Positions 1-7,346 of a DNA stretch of 7,440 nucleotides are shown piece by piece. The notes beneath the pieces were generated by a model. It had not been told where the DNA came from. It made no database searches and saw nothing but the letters and a program-made list of their open reading frames with translations. Source of the DNA: Candidatus Cardinium hertigii (lineage in GTDB: Bacteria > Bacteroidota > Bacteroidia > Cytophagales_A > Amoebophilaceae); NCBI RefSeq assembly GCF_003788695.1, contig NZ_RARA01000022.1, forward strand, positions 35,599 to 43,038, read 5' to 3'. Made by a program: the position numbers and the translations under genes. Numbering within the stretch: the stretch's first letter is position 1; each line of letters starts with the position of its first letter.

Positions 1-939
<939 letters not shown>

Positions 940-980
940 TAATTATAAAGAATTAAAATCTATAATAGAAAGTGTTGCGT

Positions 981-1817
981 TTATCCACATAATTTACTGA
1001 TTTTCAAAAATGTTACTACGGCAGGAATGGTTAGCAGCAGGCTATCAATTTTATCCAAAATTCCGCCATGTCCTGGAATCATTTCACTAGAATTTTTAGC
1101 ATCCACACTTCTTTTGAGCAGCGAGGCCACTAAGTCTCCATAGCTGCCTGTAAAAATGGTGATTACCGCGATCGAGAGCCATTGCCATAGCGGTATAATA
1201 GTAAGAAAATATGCAACCATATAGCTAACCACTATGGCAAATAAAGCCCCGCCCCCTACACCTTCCCATGTTTTTTGGGGAGAGATACGTTCGAAAAGTT
1301 TAATTTTTCCGATCGTTGATCCTACTAGATAGGCTCCCACATCCTGGCTCCAAACAATCAGAAGTAATCCTAATATTAATTGGTATGAGTAACTTCCATT
1401 AAAAAAAGCTAAGCCATGCAATATACTACAGGGCAACGCAATATAAACAATACCCAAAAAAGTAGCTGCTATATCTAAGAAAGGATTTGTAGGCTTGCGG
1501 CTATAGAGAGCGGCTATATAGATTAAGGCGATGAGTGGCATAGCACAATAGCCTATTATTGAAGAAAAATCATGCTGCAAATAATAGGTAAAGGTTATCG
1601 TATAGCACAATAGACCGAGCCCAATGCCATATATACGCATAGGAGCTACATGAGCTTGCTTAATAAGTTTGTAAAATTCTAACATAGAAAGCCCCATTAC
1701 ATAAAAAAATAGGAAAAAATAGGTCCATGGTGACCAAAAAATGGCAAAAATAACAACAGGCGTAAAAAAGAGACCAGATAAGAAACGCTGTAAAAAATTG
1801 TTCTGTGTTAGCAACAT
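981..1817 (-). CDS. cdsA: Phosphatidate cytidylyltransferase (CDP-diglyceride synthase)
   Basis: This integral membrane enzyme condenses CTP with phosphatidic acid to CDP-diacylglycerol, the precursor of all bacterial phospholipids. The 278 residues are hydrophobic, with about eight likely membrane segments, as usual for the family. QDVGAYLVGSTIGK (158-171), ISPQKTWEG (178-186), GDLVASLLKR (227-236) and PGHGGILDKID (248-258) are the conserved cytoplasmic and catalytic blocks. Against the family signature as I remember it (K-D-x-[GSA] ... D-R-x-D), the Asp after K241 is Asn242 (codon AAT) and the Arg after D255 is Lys256. The first change removes an acidic residue in the metal/substrate region and could reduce activity; the second is conservative. 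The rest of the frame is clean. ATG at 1817-1815 is the first plausible start, with no Shine-Dalgarno sequence. It is the first gene of a probable cdsA-psd-gltX unit, preceded by a 310-base leader/intergenic region. Confidence 0.93.
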   Translation of the reverse strand: MLLTQNNFLQRFLSGLFFTPVVIFAIFWSPWTYFFLFFYVMGLSMLEFYKLIKQAHVAPMRIYGIGLGLLCYTITFTYYLQHDFSSIIGYCAMPLIALIYIAALYSRKPTNPFLDIAATFLGIVYIALPCSILHGLAFFNGSYSYQLILGLLLIVWSQDVGAYLVGSTIGKIKLFERISPQKTWEGVGGGALFAIVVSYMVAYFLTIIPLWQWLSIAVITIFTGSYGDLVASLLKRSVDAKNSSEMIPGHGGILDKIDSLLLTIPAVVTFLKISKLCG

Positions 1818-1873
1818 AATTGAAAATTTTGTTTTATAAGGTATGGATTATTGATCGTTTACATAAGCCAATA

Positions 1874-1901
1874 TACCATTCCAATGGTACCGTTTCGGTA
1901 C
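1874..1901 (-). promoter_or_regulatory. Overlapping hairpins in the putative cdsA leader
   Basis: TACCATT and AATGGTA (1874-1880, 1883-1889) form a 7-bp inverted repeat separated by 2 bases. GTACCG and CGGTAC (1887-1892, 1896-1901) form a perfect 6-bp stem with a 3-base loop. The two share bases 1887-1889, so both stems cannot form fully at once. If transcription starts near 1903, both would lie in the 5' leader about 60-85 bases before the cdsA ATG. No T run follows, so a simple terminator is unlikely. I recognise no known riboswitch. Confidence 0.35.
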
Positions 1902-1925
1902 AATGATATAAAATTTACACTATCC

Positions 1926-1965
1926 ATTCACATGTATACTTACGTTATCATTCACATATATACTT
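1926..1965. repeat. Two 16-bp direct repeats, 24-bp period
   Basis: ATTCACATGTATACTT (1926-1941) recurs as ATTCACATATATACTT (1950-1965), with one difference in 16 bases and a spacing of 24 bp. TATC precedes both copies, with one extra C in the first. The pair lies immediately upstream (on the minus strand) of the -7-like element at 1917-1910, where an operator or activator site for cdsA would be expected. The repeat is seen directly; the regulatory role is inference. Confidence 0.6.
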
Positions 1966-2127
1966 TAAAAGTAACCATATAAGTGTCTGTGACAGACCTG
2001 TAATATTTGCAATTTACTAAAAAAAGTAATAAGTGATTTAGTAATTAATATTAAAAACATTTCTGCCACGCAAGTGAACGAATATTTTTGACTTTGTTTT
2101 GCAGGCTATATGTATTATTCCCATTGG

Positions 2128-3075
2128 CTATAATAAATGGTTAACTGGGGGCTTTTGGATAGGTAGATCTGTTGTTAGTCCCAGTAACCTTTTTTTTAAT
2201 TGCCTAAATTCCAGTGTAGTTAATAAAGGCTCTAATTTTTCCCTATTGGGACCGTGGTAGCTACACTTTTCTAGGTCTAGCGTTATCGGTACATCTGTAC
2301 AAATGGTAGCGAGTTGTTTAGACAGTATACCTTGGCTAGCGTATTGTATAACCTTTTCTTTCAATTTGCCCGTTAGCTGATGGCTATTTTTCAATAGATT
2401 TTCTAGATTGTCAAATGTTTGTATAAGCTTTTGAGCTGTTTTTTTTCCAATAGAGGGAATACCAGGAATAAAGTCACTGGCATCTCCTTGTAGGGCTAAA
2501 ATATCGCATACTTGCTCTGGTCTAGTGATATGCCATTGCGCTAAAATTTCCTTTTTACCTAGTACGATCTCTTTTTGGCCGTTGCTACCAGGTTTATAGA
2601 GGTAGATATTATCCTGCACTATTTGAGCTAAGTCTTTGTCTGTAGACATAATATAGCTGGTAAATCCTATAGATGCCGCTTTTTTTGCCAATGTACCCAG
2701 TAGATCATCTGCTTCGTATCCGATGCATTCCACCACTGCAATACCAAACGCATCCAGGATATTTTTGATATAGGAAATGGCTATGGAGATATCTTCTGGT
2801 TGGGTTTGCCGGTGCGATTTATAAGCTGGAAATAGTGCATGCCGGAAATTTTTTTCTTTTGAATCAAAAGCAACTACTAGATGGGTGGGTACTTCTTTTT
2901 GAAGAACGGCTACCAATGTTTGTACGAAACCTAGTATAGCTCCTGTTTTAACGCCATGGGCGGTCGTAATGGCTGCTTTATCAAAGGCAAAATGGGCTCT
3001 ATAAATGAGCGATAGGCCATCCAGTAAAAAAAGCTTTTTATGCAACACAGAAAATACAAAAAAGATTGAATGCAA
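2128..3075 (-). CDS. Stand-alone 5'-3' exonuclease (PolA N-terminal domain only)
   Basis: This is a flap endonuclease/5'-3' exonuclease of the DNA polymerase I N-terminal type, which removes RNA primers and flaps during Okazaki fragment maturation and repair. Metal-binding acidic residues are in place: D19 (LLDG), D71 (AFDS), the GYEADDLLGT cluster E121/D123/D124, D146 and D148 (STDKD), and D198/D201 (GDASDFIPG). The helix-hairpin-helix GIPSIGKKTA follows at 205-214. Asn is usual where F202 stands. The frame ends at 315 residues, where PolA would continue into its 3'-5' exonuclease and polymerase domains; only 310 non-coding bases follow. It has no ATG start. The longest frame opens with TTG at 3075, but the family normally begins just before KKLFLLDG, so GTG (3048-3046) or TTG (3045-3043) are better starts. 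It could be a truncated polA or a genuine exonuclease-only gene; the intact active site favours a working enzyme. Confidence 0.88.
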   Translation of the reverse strand: MHSIFFVFSVLHKKLFLLDGLSLIYRAHFAFDKAAITTAHGVKTGAILGFVQTLVAVLQKEVPTHLVVAFDSKEKNFRHALFPAYKSHRQTQPEDISIAISYIKNILDAFGIAVVECIGYEADDLLGTLAKKAASIGFTSYIMSTDKDLAQIVQDNIYLYKPGSNGQKEIVLGKKEILAQWHITRPEQVCDILALQGDASDFIPGIPSIGKKTAQKLIQTFDNLENLLKNSHQLTGKLKEKVIQYASQGILSKQLATICTDVPITLDLEKCSYHGPNREKLEPLLTTLEFRQLKKRLLGLTTDLPIQKPPVNHLL

Positions 3076-3375
3076 TAATATAAGGGAATAAGTTAAGGGA
3101 ATAAGTTAAGAATACGTAAAGCATGTTAGCCTTTTTTACGATTATTTCCTAATCTTACGTGCGTTTTATATTATATTATATATTATAGAGGCCGTTGCAA
3201 CAGATCGAGCGTATAATTTTTCTATTTTTCTAGTGTTATTTTTTGTTCAGCATAAGGTTTGGTACAACCCATGTGATGCGTGATAGTTTCACTTGGTTAA
3301 CTCATTCAGAAATATTAAATTCATTTAGATTTATGTTAAGTATGCATGTAATCTAACATTGTTAATGTAACTATT
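3076..3375. other. Divergent intergenic region between exonuclease and rpn
   Basis: No gene is visible in this 300-base, very AT-rich stretch. It should hold promoters in both directions. On the minus strand, TTGCAA (3200-3195) is followed by overlapping TATAAT/TAATAT sequences in an alternating A/T run at about 3166-3187, but no single pair has ideal spacing. On the plus strand, TTTG at 3258-3261 and TAGTTTCA at 3284-3291 weakly resemble the Bacteroidota -33/-7 elements, 22 bases apart. A 6-bp inverted repeat CGTAAA/TTTACG (3115-3120, 3135-3140) and a 13-bp tandem repeat (3081-3106) are also present. No Shine-Dalgarno sequence precedes the rpn ATG. Confidence 0.5.
3081..3110. repeat. 13-bp tandem repeat, two perfect copies plus 4 bases
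   Basis: TAAGGGAATAAGT occurs at 3081-3093 and again, identically, at 3094-3106, followed by TAAG at 3107-3110. It sits just before the longest possible start of the minus-strand exonuclease, and on that strand supplies in-frame stops such as the TAA at 3108-3106. It looks like a slippage duplication; a regulatory role is possible but unsupported. Confidence 0.8.
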
Positions 3376-4269
3376 ATGCCTATTTCAAAATTTTTAGATC
3401 CTAAAAACGATATTGCATTTCGTAGAATATTTGGTAGTGAAAAGAATAAGGATATTCTTATCCATTTTATTAATGATATATTGGAGTTAAAAGGAACAGA
3501 TATCATCAAAGAAGTAACTTTTCTATCTACCATTCAAGACCCAGAGATTGCCTCTAAAAAACAAAGTATAGTAGATGTTTTGTGTAAAAACGAAGATGGC
3601 ACACAGATCATAGTAGAGATGCAGGTATCCCCCCAAGAGGGTTTTGAGAAGCGTGCCCAGTATTATGCAGCTAAAGCGTATTCCCGTCAGCTAAATAAAG
3701 GCAAGGAAGAAGGCGCGAGGTATGTTGATCTAAAAGCAGTAATATTTATAGCTATTATCGATAATATTATATTTAAAGATAAGGTTTTTTACAAATCAGA
3801 TCATATTATTTTAGATCGATATAGCTATGCACATGATTTAAAAGATTTTTCTTTTACGTTTATAGAATTGCCTAAGTTTAAAATTACGGATATAAGTTTA
3901 CTTACCAACTTAGTTGAAAAATGGTGTTATTTCTTTAAGCATGCAGATGAAACCAGTGAAGCTGATTTACGGAAAATGATAGGTTCTGATGCAGTAATAG
4001 AGCGCGCTTATGAGGAACTTAATCAGTATAACTGGACAGAATTGGAGCTGTTGACTTATGATCAGGAGATAAAGCGTGTCATGGACAATAGGGCTGTTGA
4101 AGATTATAAGAATAAACAATTCAAACAAGAAATGATAGCAGCCGAAGCCAGAGCGATAGAAGCTGAAGCTAGAGCGATAGAAGCTGAAGCTAGAGGGGAG
4201 GCTAGAGGGGAGGCTAGAGGGGAGGCTAGAGGGGAGGCTAGAGGGGAGGCTCGCTCCATAATATTCTAA
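3376..4269 (+). CDS. Rpn-family PD-(D/E)XK nuclease / putative transposase, C-terminus altered
   Basis: This belongs to the Rpn (recombination-promoting nuclease, formerly transposase_31/PDDEXK) family of DNA endonucleases, which are abundant and mobile in symbiont genomes. E. coli members promote RecA-independent recombination, and some have been linked to phage defence. The start KFLDPKNDIAFRRIFG (5-20) is the family hallmark, and ATG 3376 gives the usual N-terminus. IVDVLCK (65-71) with D67 and IIVEMQ (78-83) with E81 and Q83 form the D...ExQ nuclease core, followed by R93 and the Y97-Y98 pair. Residues about 240-294 form a charged Ala/Glu/Arg tail built of 21-bp and then 12-bp DNA repeats. 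Family members often carry such repeats, then continue into a terminal helical segment; here the protein stops after RSIIF. The stop lies about 10 bases after a junction with tamB coding DNA in another frame, so the end is probably truncated. The catalytic core is intact. Confidence 0.88.
   Translation: MPISKFLDPKNDIAFRRIFGSEKNKDILIHFINDILELKGTDIIKEVTFLSTIQDPEIASKKQSIVDVLCKNEDGTQIIVEMQVSPQEGFEKRAQYYAAKAYSRQLNKGKEEGARYVDLKAVIFIAIIDNIIFKDKVFYKSDHIILDRYSYAHDLKDFSFTFIELPKFKITDISLLTNLVEKWCYFFKHADETSEADLRKMIGSDAVIERAYEELNQYNWTELELLTYDQEIKRVMDNRAVEDYKNKQFKQEMIAAEARAIEAEARAIEAEARGEARGEARGEARGEARGEARSIIF
4144..4251 (+). repeat. Tandem repeats encoding the rpn tail (21-bp x2, 12-bp x5)
   Basis: Two 21-bp units (4144-4164 and 4165-4185, one base different) encode EARAIEA. 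They run into five perfect copies of GCTAGAGGGGAG at 4189-4248 plus a partial GCT, encoding Ala-Arg-Gly-Glu each time. Units are multiples of three, so copy-number change keeps the frame. Perfect identity among the five 12-mers, including third codon positions, points to recent expansion by slippage. The array ends right at the rpn/tamB junction. Confidence 0.95.
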
Positions 4270-4319
4270 GCAATTTTCCGCAAGGAACGCTCATTTTTAA
4301 CCAATGCAACATTCAGGCA

Positions 4320-6935
4320 TTGGAAAAAAAAATAATTTTGAAACAAATAACCATAGGTTCAGCGCAAAATGGAGAGGAAAATATATTAACCCTAACCTCT
4401 CCATTTATGGACTGTAGGCTAAAAGGGGTATTTACCCCTGAGGGACTAGGCAGTCATATAAAGCATTTAATGTCCATTAGAGATGTAGCAGACCTCACCA
4501 ATCGAGCAGACCAGGCAACTATACCCACTAAGTTTAGTATACATTACACCATCAACTGTAAAAAGGTATCCGCTCTATTAAATTGGTTTTATACTGATTT
4601 ATATATATCTCCTGAGACCACTTTTTTGGGTCAACTGCGCTACGATCATGCGTATTATTTTTCCTTAGAGCTGCCTACGGCATCAACTATCTGTTTTAAA
4701 CAGCTGAGTTTAGAAAAGACAAAAATACATTTAACGATTAACCATTTAACCAATCATATCAAGCGACTTGTTCGGTTGAATTTCTCCTCAGAAAAGCTAA
4801 ACTGGAATAAAAAAATACAAACAGATCATCTAGCTCTCCAGCTGCTAATAGACAAAAATACATTTACTATGTCAAATACATTATCTTGCCAACCGCATCA
4901 TAGTACACTATCTTTAAAATGCTCTGGAACGCTTATGCAAGACGCCATATACATTGATCTGCTGCCTTCCTGCTTAAAGACTCACGGTAAAATATGGACT
5001 ATACAAACGGAACAAACCAGCGTTATTTCTAAAACAGCAATAGACATTGGAAATTTATCTATAGCATCTGGAAATGAAGGGCTCTTTATTGGGGGTAAAC
5101 TTTCTGAATCTACAGACAATCCCTTGCATTGTACTATACGCAATCTTACGGTAGACCATTTTTTAGAAGCAGTGCAAGGGGCTGGAACTATGGATGCGCA
5201 ACTACTGGCTTATCTTCGAAAAGGTCATTTTATTACAACAGGTACATTAAGCCTAAAAGAATGCACCATTAAAAATCATCCGATAGGTTCTTTTACTACA
5301 AAGGTAGATTGGGATTCATCGGAAAATAAACTAACCCTAGGGGGCATGCTACAAAAAGCAGGACAGCAACTATTACAAGTGCATGGTTATTATTACCCGG
5401 AAAAACAACAAGATAACCTAAATATTTCCGTTGGATTCAACAAAATGGATCTTTACCTACTCAATCCCTTGGTTACATCTGTATGCTCAGAAATCAAGGG
5501 GGAAATAAATGGAAATTTTCAAGTAACAGGTAGTCTAAATGAACCGAAGCTAAATGGTAAAGCCACCATAGACAAAGGACAACTTAAAATTAACTACCTA
5601 AATACCCTGTACCAAGTCACTGGAGAGATAAAAGCCAACCAGAACGTATTATATATTAACCAACTCTATTTGCAAGATGCTCAAAAAGGCCATGCCCATT
5701 TATCTGGAACTATTGGCATACAAAATGGATTCCCTTTGATGCTTTCGGGCAAAGTAGAACAGCTGCATCTGCTCAATACCAGCCAATCAGATAATATTGA
5801 TTTTTATGGAAATATATATGCCTCTGGAACGGTACAAATACAAGGACCTATTAAGGATGTAATCATTCATATGCATGCGAAAACCCATAAAGGTACTTTT
5901 ACCATTATTACACATGATAAAGAAAACATAGAAAACACAACCCAACTGGTACGGTTTATATATAACAAGGAGCATAAGCCATCCAATCAGTTATCTATAA
6001 AAGATCCATATCAAGATAAAGCAGCTGTAAAATTGATACTGGGTTTAACCATACTACCGAATGTAAAGACTAAGGTATTATTTGGCTCTTACAATAGTAA
6101 CGATATGATACAAGGCACGGGGGAAGGAAATATTCAATTAGAAATAGGTACCAATCGCAAGCCTTATCTACTGGGTAATTACCGCTTCAAAAGTGGTACT
6201 TGTACTGTTTCAGTTTATAATTTAATTCAAAAAACATTTACTATTACACCCAATAGTCAAGTAACCTTTAATGGTTACCCGCAAGAAGGCATTGTGGATA
6301 TTAAAGCAACTTACAAACAGATGGCATTTATAGCAGACCCTTCCGAGGAAAGGAATGATAAGGAATCCGTTCAAGTAGAAATTTCCCTTTCTGCCTATGG
6401 CAAATTAGTCAACCCTTCTATTATCTATGGGATTAGATTTCCATTAAAAAGCGTAAATGCTCAGATCAATACAAAATTAGAAGAATGTTATTCGCAGGCA
6501 TTATTAGATAAAAATTATCTTAACAAACAAATTTTAAGCCTATTGATAGCTAAAAAAGTGTATGACGTTAAAAACATAAACGGCTGGGACGCCCTAAGCG
6601 CTAGTATAAATGATTTAATTGCTCAGCAAATACAAAATTGGACAAACATAGAGATAGAAACTGATTTAGATATTAATGCATGGAAAAAAAATGAAGAAAC
6701 ACATCCATTGCAAAAAACAAAAATTAAAGTTAGTTATCTATTTTTATCAAACCACCTTAAACTTTCAAGTGCATTTGGCAGATATTCTAATCTGTTCAAT
6801 GATTGGGAAATTTCTTATCAAATTTCAAAAGCGCACAATATGAGTTTCAAGCTTTACCAACAACCGATAGAAAATATAGGTGAAAAGATTGAACTTTTTG
6901 GTATAAGCCTTAGTTATACTAAGCAATTTTGGTAA
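4320..6935 (+). CDS. TamB-like (DUF490) envelope protein, 5'-truncated, probable pseudogene
   Basis: These 871 codons match the C-terminal part of TamB, the AsmA-like periplasmic bridge that moves lipid and helps outer-membrane protein assembly, anchored in the inner membrane by its N-terminus. The long beta-strand-rich body and the diagnostic TamB C-domain are visible: DMIQGTGEGNIQLEI (from ~595), the GNYRFKSGTCTVSVYNLIQKTF stretch at ~620, NSQVTFNGYPQEGIVDIKATYK (from ~645), and an aromatic end at FW. Bacteroidota TamB proteins are usually well over 1,000 residues with a signal anchor; neither the anchor nor the N-terminal half is present. The nominal start TTG is weak. The frame is open and protein-like back to the TAG at 4239-4241 (NILSNFPQGTLIFNQCNIQ precedes it), and the first ATG is at 4407. 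So the 5' end was replaced by rpn DNA. Without an export signal it is unlikely to work, yet it has no internal stops, suggesting recent damage. Confidence 0.8.
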   Translation: MEKKIILKQITIGSAQNGEENILTLTSPFMDCRLKGVFTPEGLGSHIKHLMSIRDVADLTNRADQATIPTKFSIHYTINCKKVSALLNWFYTDLYISPETTFLGQLRYDHAYYFSLELPTASTICFKQLSLEKTKIHLTINHLTNHIKRLVRLNFSSEKLNWNKKIQTDHLALQLLIDKNTFTMSNTLSCQPHHSTLSLKCSGTLMQDAIYIDLLPSCLKTHGKIWTIQTEQTSVISKTAIDIGNLSIASGNEGLFIGGKLSESTDNPLHCTIRNLTVDHFLEAVQGAGTMDAQLLAYLRKGHFITTGTLSLKECTIKNHPIGSFTTKVDWDSSENKLTLGGMLQKAGQQLLQVHGYYYPEKQQDNLNISVGFNKMDLYLLNPLVTSVCSEIKGEINGNFQVTGSLNEPKLNGKATIDKGQLKINYLNTLYQVTGEIKANQNVLYINQLYLQDAQKGHAHLSGTIGIQNGFPLMLSGKVEQLHLLNTSQSDNIDFYGNIYASGTVQIQGPIKDVIIHMHAKTHKGTFTIITHDKENIENTTQLVRFIYNKEHKPSNQLSIKDPYQDKAAVKLILGLTILPNVKTKVLFGSYNSNDMIQGTGEGNIQLEIGTNRKPYLLGNYRFKSGTCTVSVYNLIQKTFTITPNSQVTFNGYPQEGIVDIKATYKQMAFIADPSEERNDKESVQVEISLSAYGKLVNPSIIYGIRFPLKSVNAQINTKLEECYSQALLDKNYLNKQILSLLIAKKVYDVKNINGWDALSASINDLIAQQIQNWTNIEIETDLDINAWKKNEETHPLQKTKIKVSYLFLSNHLKLSSAFGRYSNLFNDWEISYQISKAHNMSFKLYQQPIENIGEKIELFGISLSYTKQFW

Positions 6936-7346
6936 CTACAACTGTTCACTATGTGAATTGTTTAGTCCCATATTGTAGTGGTTTGGTTTAGTAATAAATT
7001 TATCAGATTCCTTTTCCCATTTTTTCATAATAAATTCGTAAGGGGTTAAGCCTTTAAGTGTTTTAAGCTTTTTAGCAAAATTGTATGCGTTAACAAAATC
7101 ATATAAATGTTGTTTAAATTGCTCGTGATTTTCATAATAATAGCGTTTTACAGTTGCCTCTTTAATAGTACGATTCATACGTTCTACTTGTCCATTCGTC
7201 CATGGATGGCTAATTTTTGTTAGTCTATGTTCAATAGCTTGTTCATAACAAACACGATCAAAAATATGCATACCGGCATACTTATCTTTTGATTTGTTGG
7301 TAAATTGGATACCATTATCTGTTAAATAAGAAGTCGCGTACTGCTT
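6936..7346 (-). pseudogene. IS481-family transposase, C-terminal remnant
   Basis: This is the 3' part of a DDE transposase with an IS481-type rve domain. On the minus strand the frame reads LTDNGIQFTN (7325-7296, catalytic Asp codon 7319-7317), then HIFDRVC, IEHRLTKISHPWTNGQVERMNRTIKEATVKR with the catalytic Glu in VERMN (codon 7184-7182), AYNFAKKLKTLKGLTPYEF, and a short tail. The family similarity starts well before the ATG at 7271-7269, so that ATG is not the real start. Going upstream, the same frame hits TAG at 7349-7347. In another frame just before it, IEAV can be read, which normally stands a few residues before LTDNG, so a small deletion or frameshift probably occurred near 7332-7345. 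The first Asp and N-terminal HTH are absent or beyond the right edge. The last residues SHSEQL and the stop probably come from the terminal repeat and flanking DNA. Confidence 0.85.

Larger units (their letters stand above)
1818..2127. other. Intergenic region upstream of cdsA with repeats and hairpins
   Basis: No coding frame or RNA gene is recognisable in these 310 bases between the exonuclease stop and the cdsA start. Visible structure: a 16-bp direct repeat (1926-1941, 1950-1965), two overlapping small hairpins (1874-1889, 1887-1901), a 5-bp stem with a TGA loop at 1985-1997 (GTCTG/CAGAC), and an 8-bp inverted repeat TTACTAAA/TTTAGTAA at 2014-2021 and 2037-2044 that could weakly terminate the exonuclease transcript but has no U tract. 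On the minus strand, TAAATTTT at 1917-1910 resembles the Bacteroidota -7 element TANNTTTG, but no TTTG sits at the expected -33 distance, so the promoter call is tentative. Nothing here looks like the missing polymerase part of polA. Confidence 0.6.

Noticed and set aside
1818..2127. Remnant of the polA polymerase domain after the exonuclease stop
   Set aside because: Translation beyond the stop gives no polymerase motif, and the space is too short for one.
3166..3187. Alternating TATA run considered as an origin or attachment site
   Set aside because: It is simple AT-rich sequence in a promoter region with no DnaA boxes, integrase gene or flanking repeats seen.
3336..3533. A 65-codon minus-strand frame over the start of rpn
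   Set aside because: It lies mostly antisense to the conserved Rpn N-terminus, resembles no family, and is explained as a shadow of the real gene.
4189..4248. Five regular repeats considered as a CRISPR-like array
   Set aside because: The units are 12 bp, directly adjacent with no spacers, and encode ARGE in the rpn frame.
4301..4323. Inverted repeat CCAATGC/GCATTGG followed by nine A's, terminator-like
   Set aside because: On the plus strand it is followed by A's, not T's, and it lies inside DNA that still reads as TamB protein, so it is probably coincidental.
5787..5975. A 62-codon minus-strand frame inside tamB
   Set aside because: It is antisense to well-supported TamB coding sequence and has no recognisable motif or start signal.
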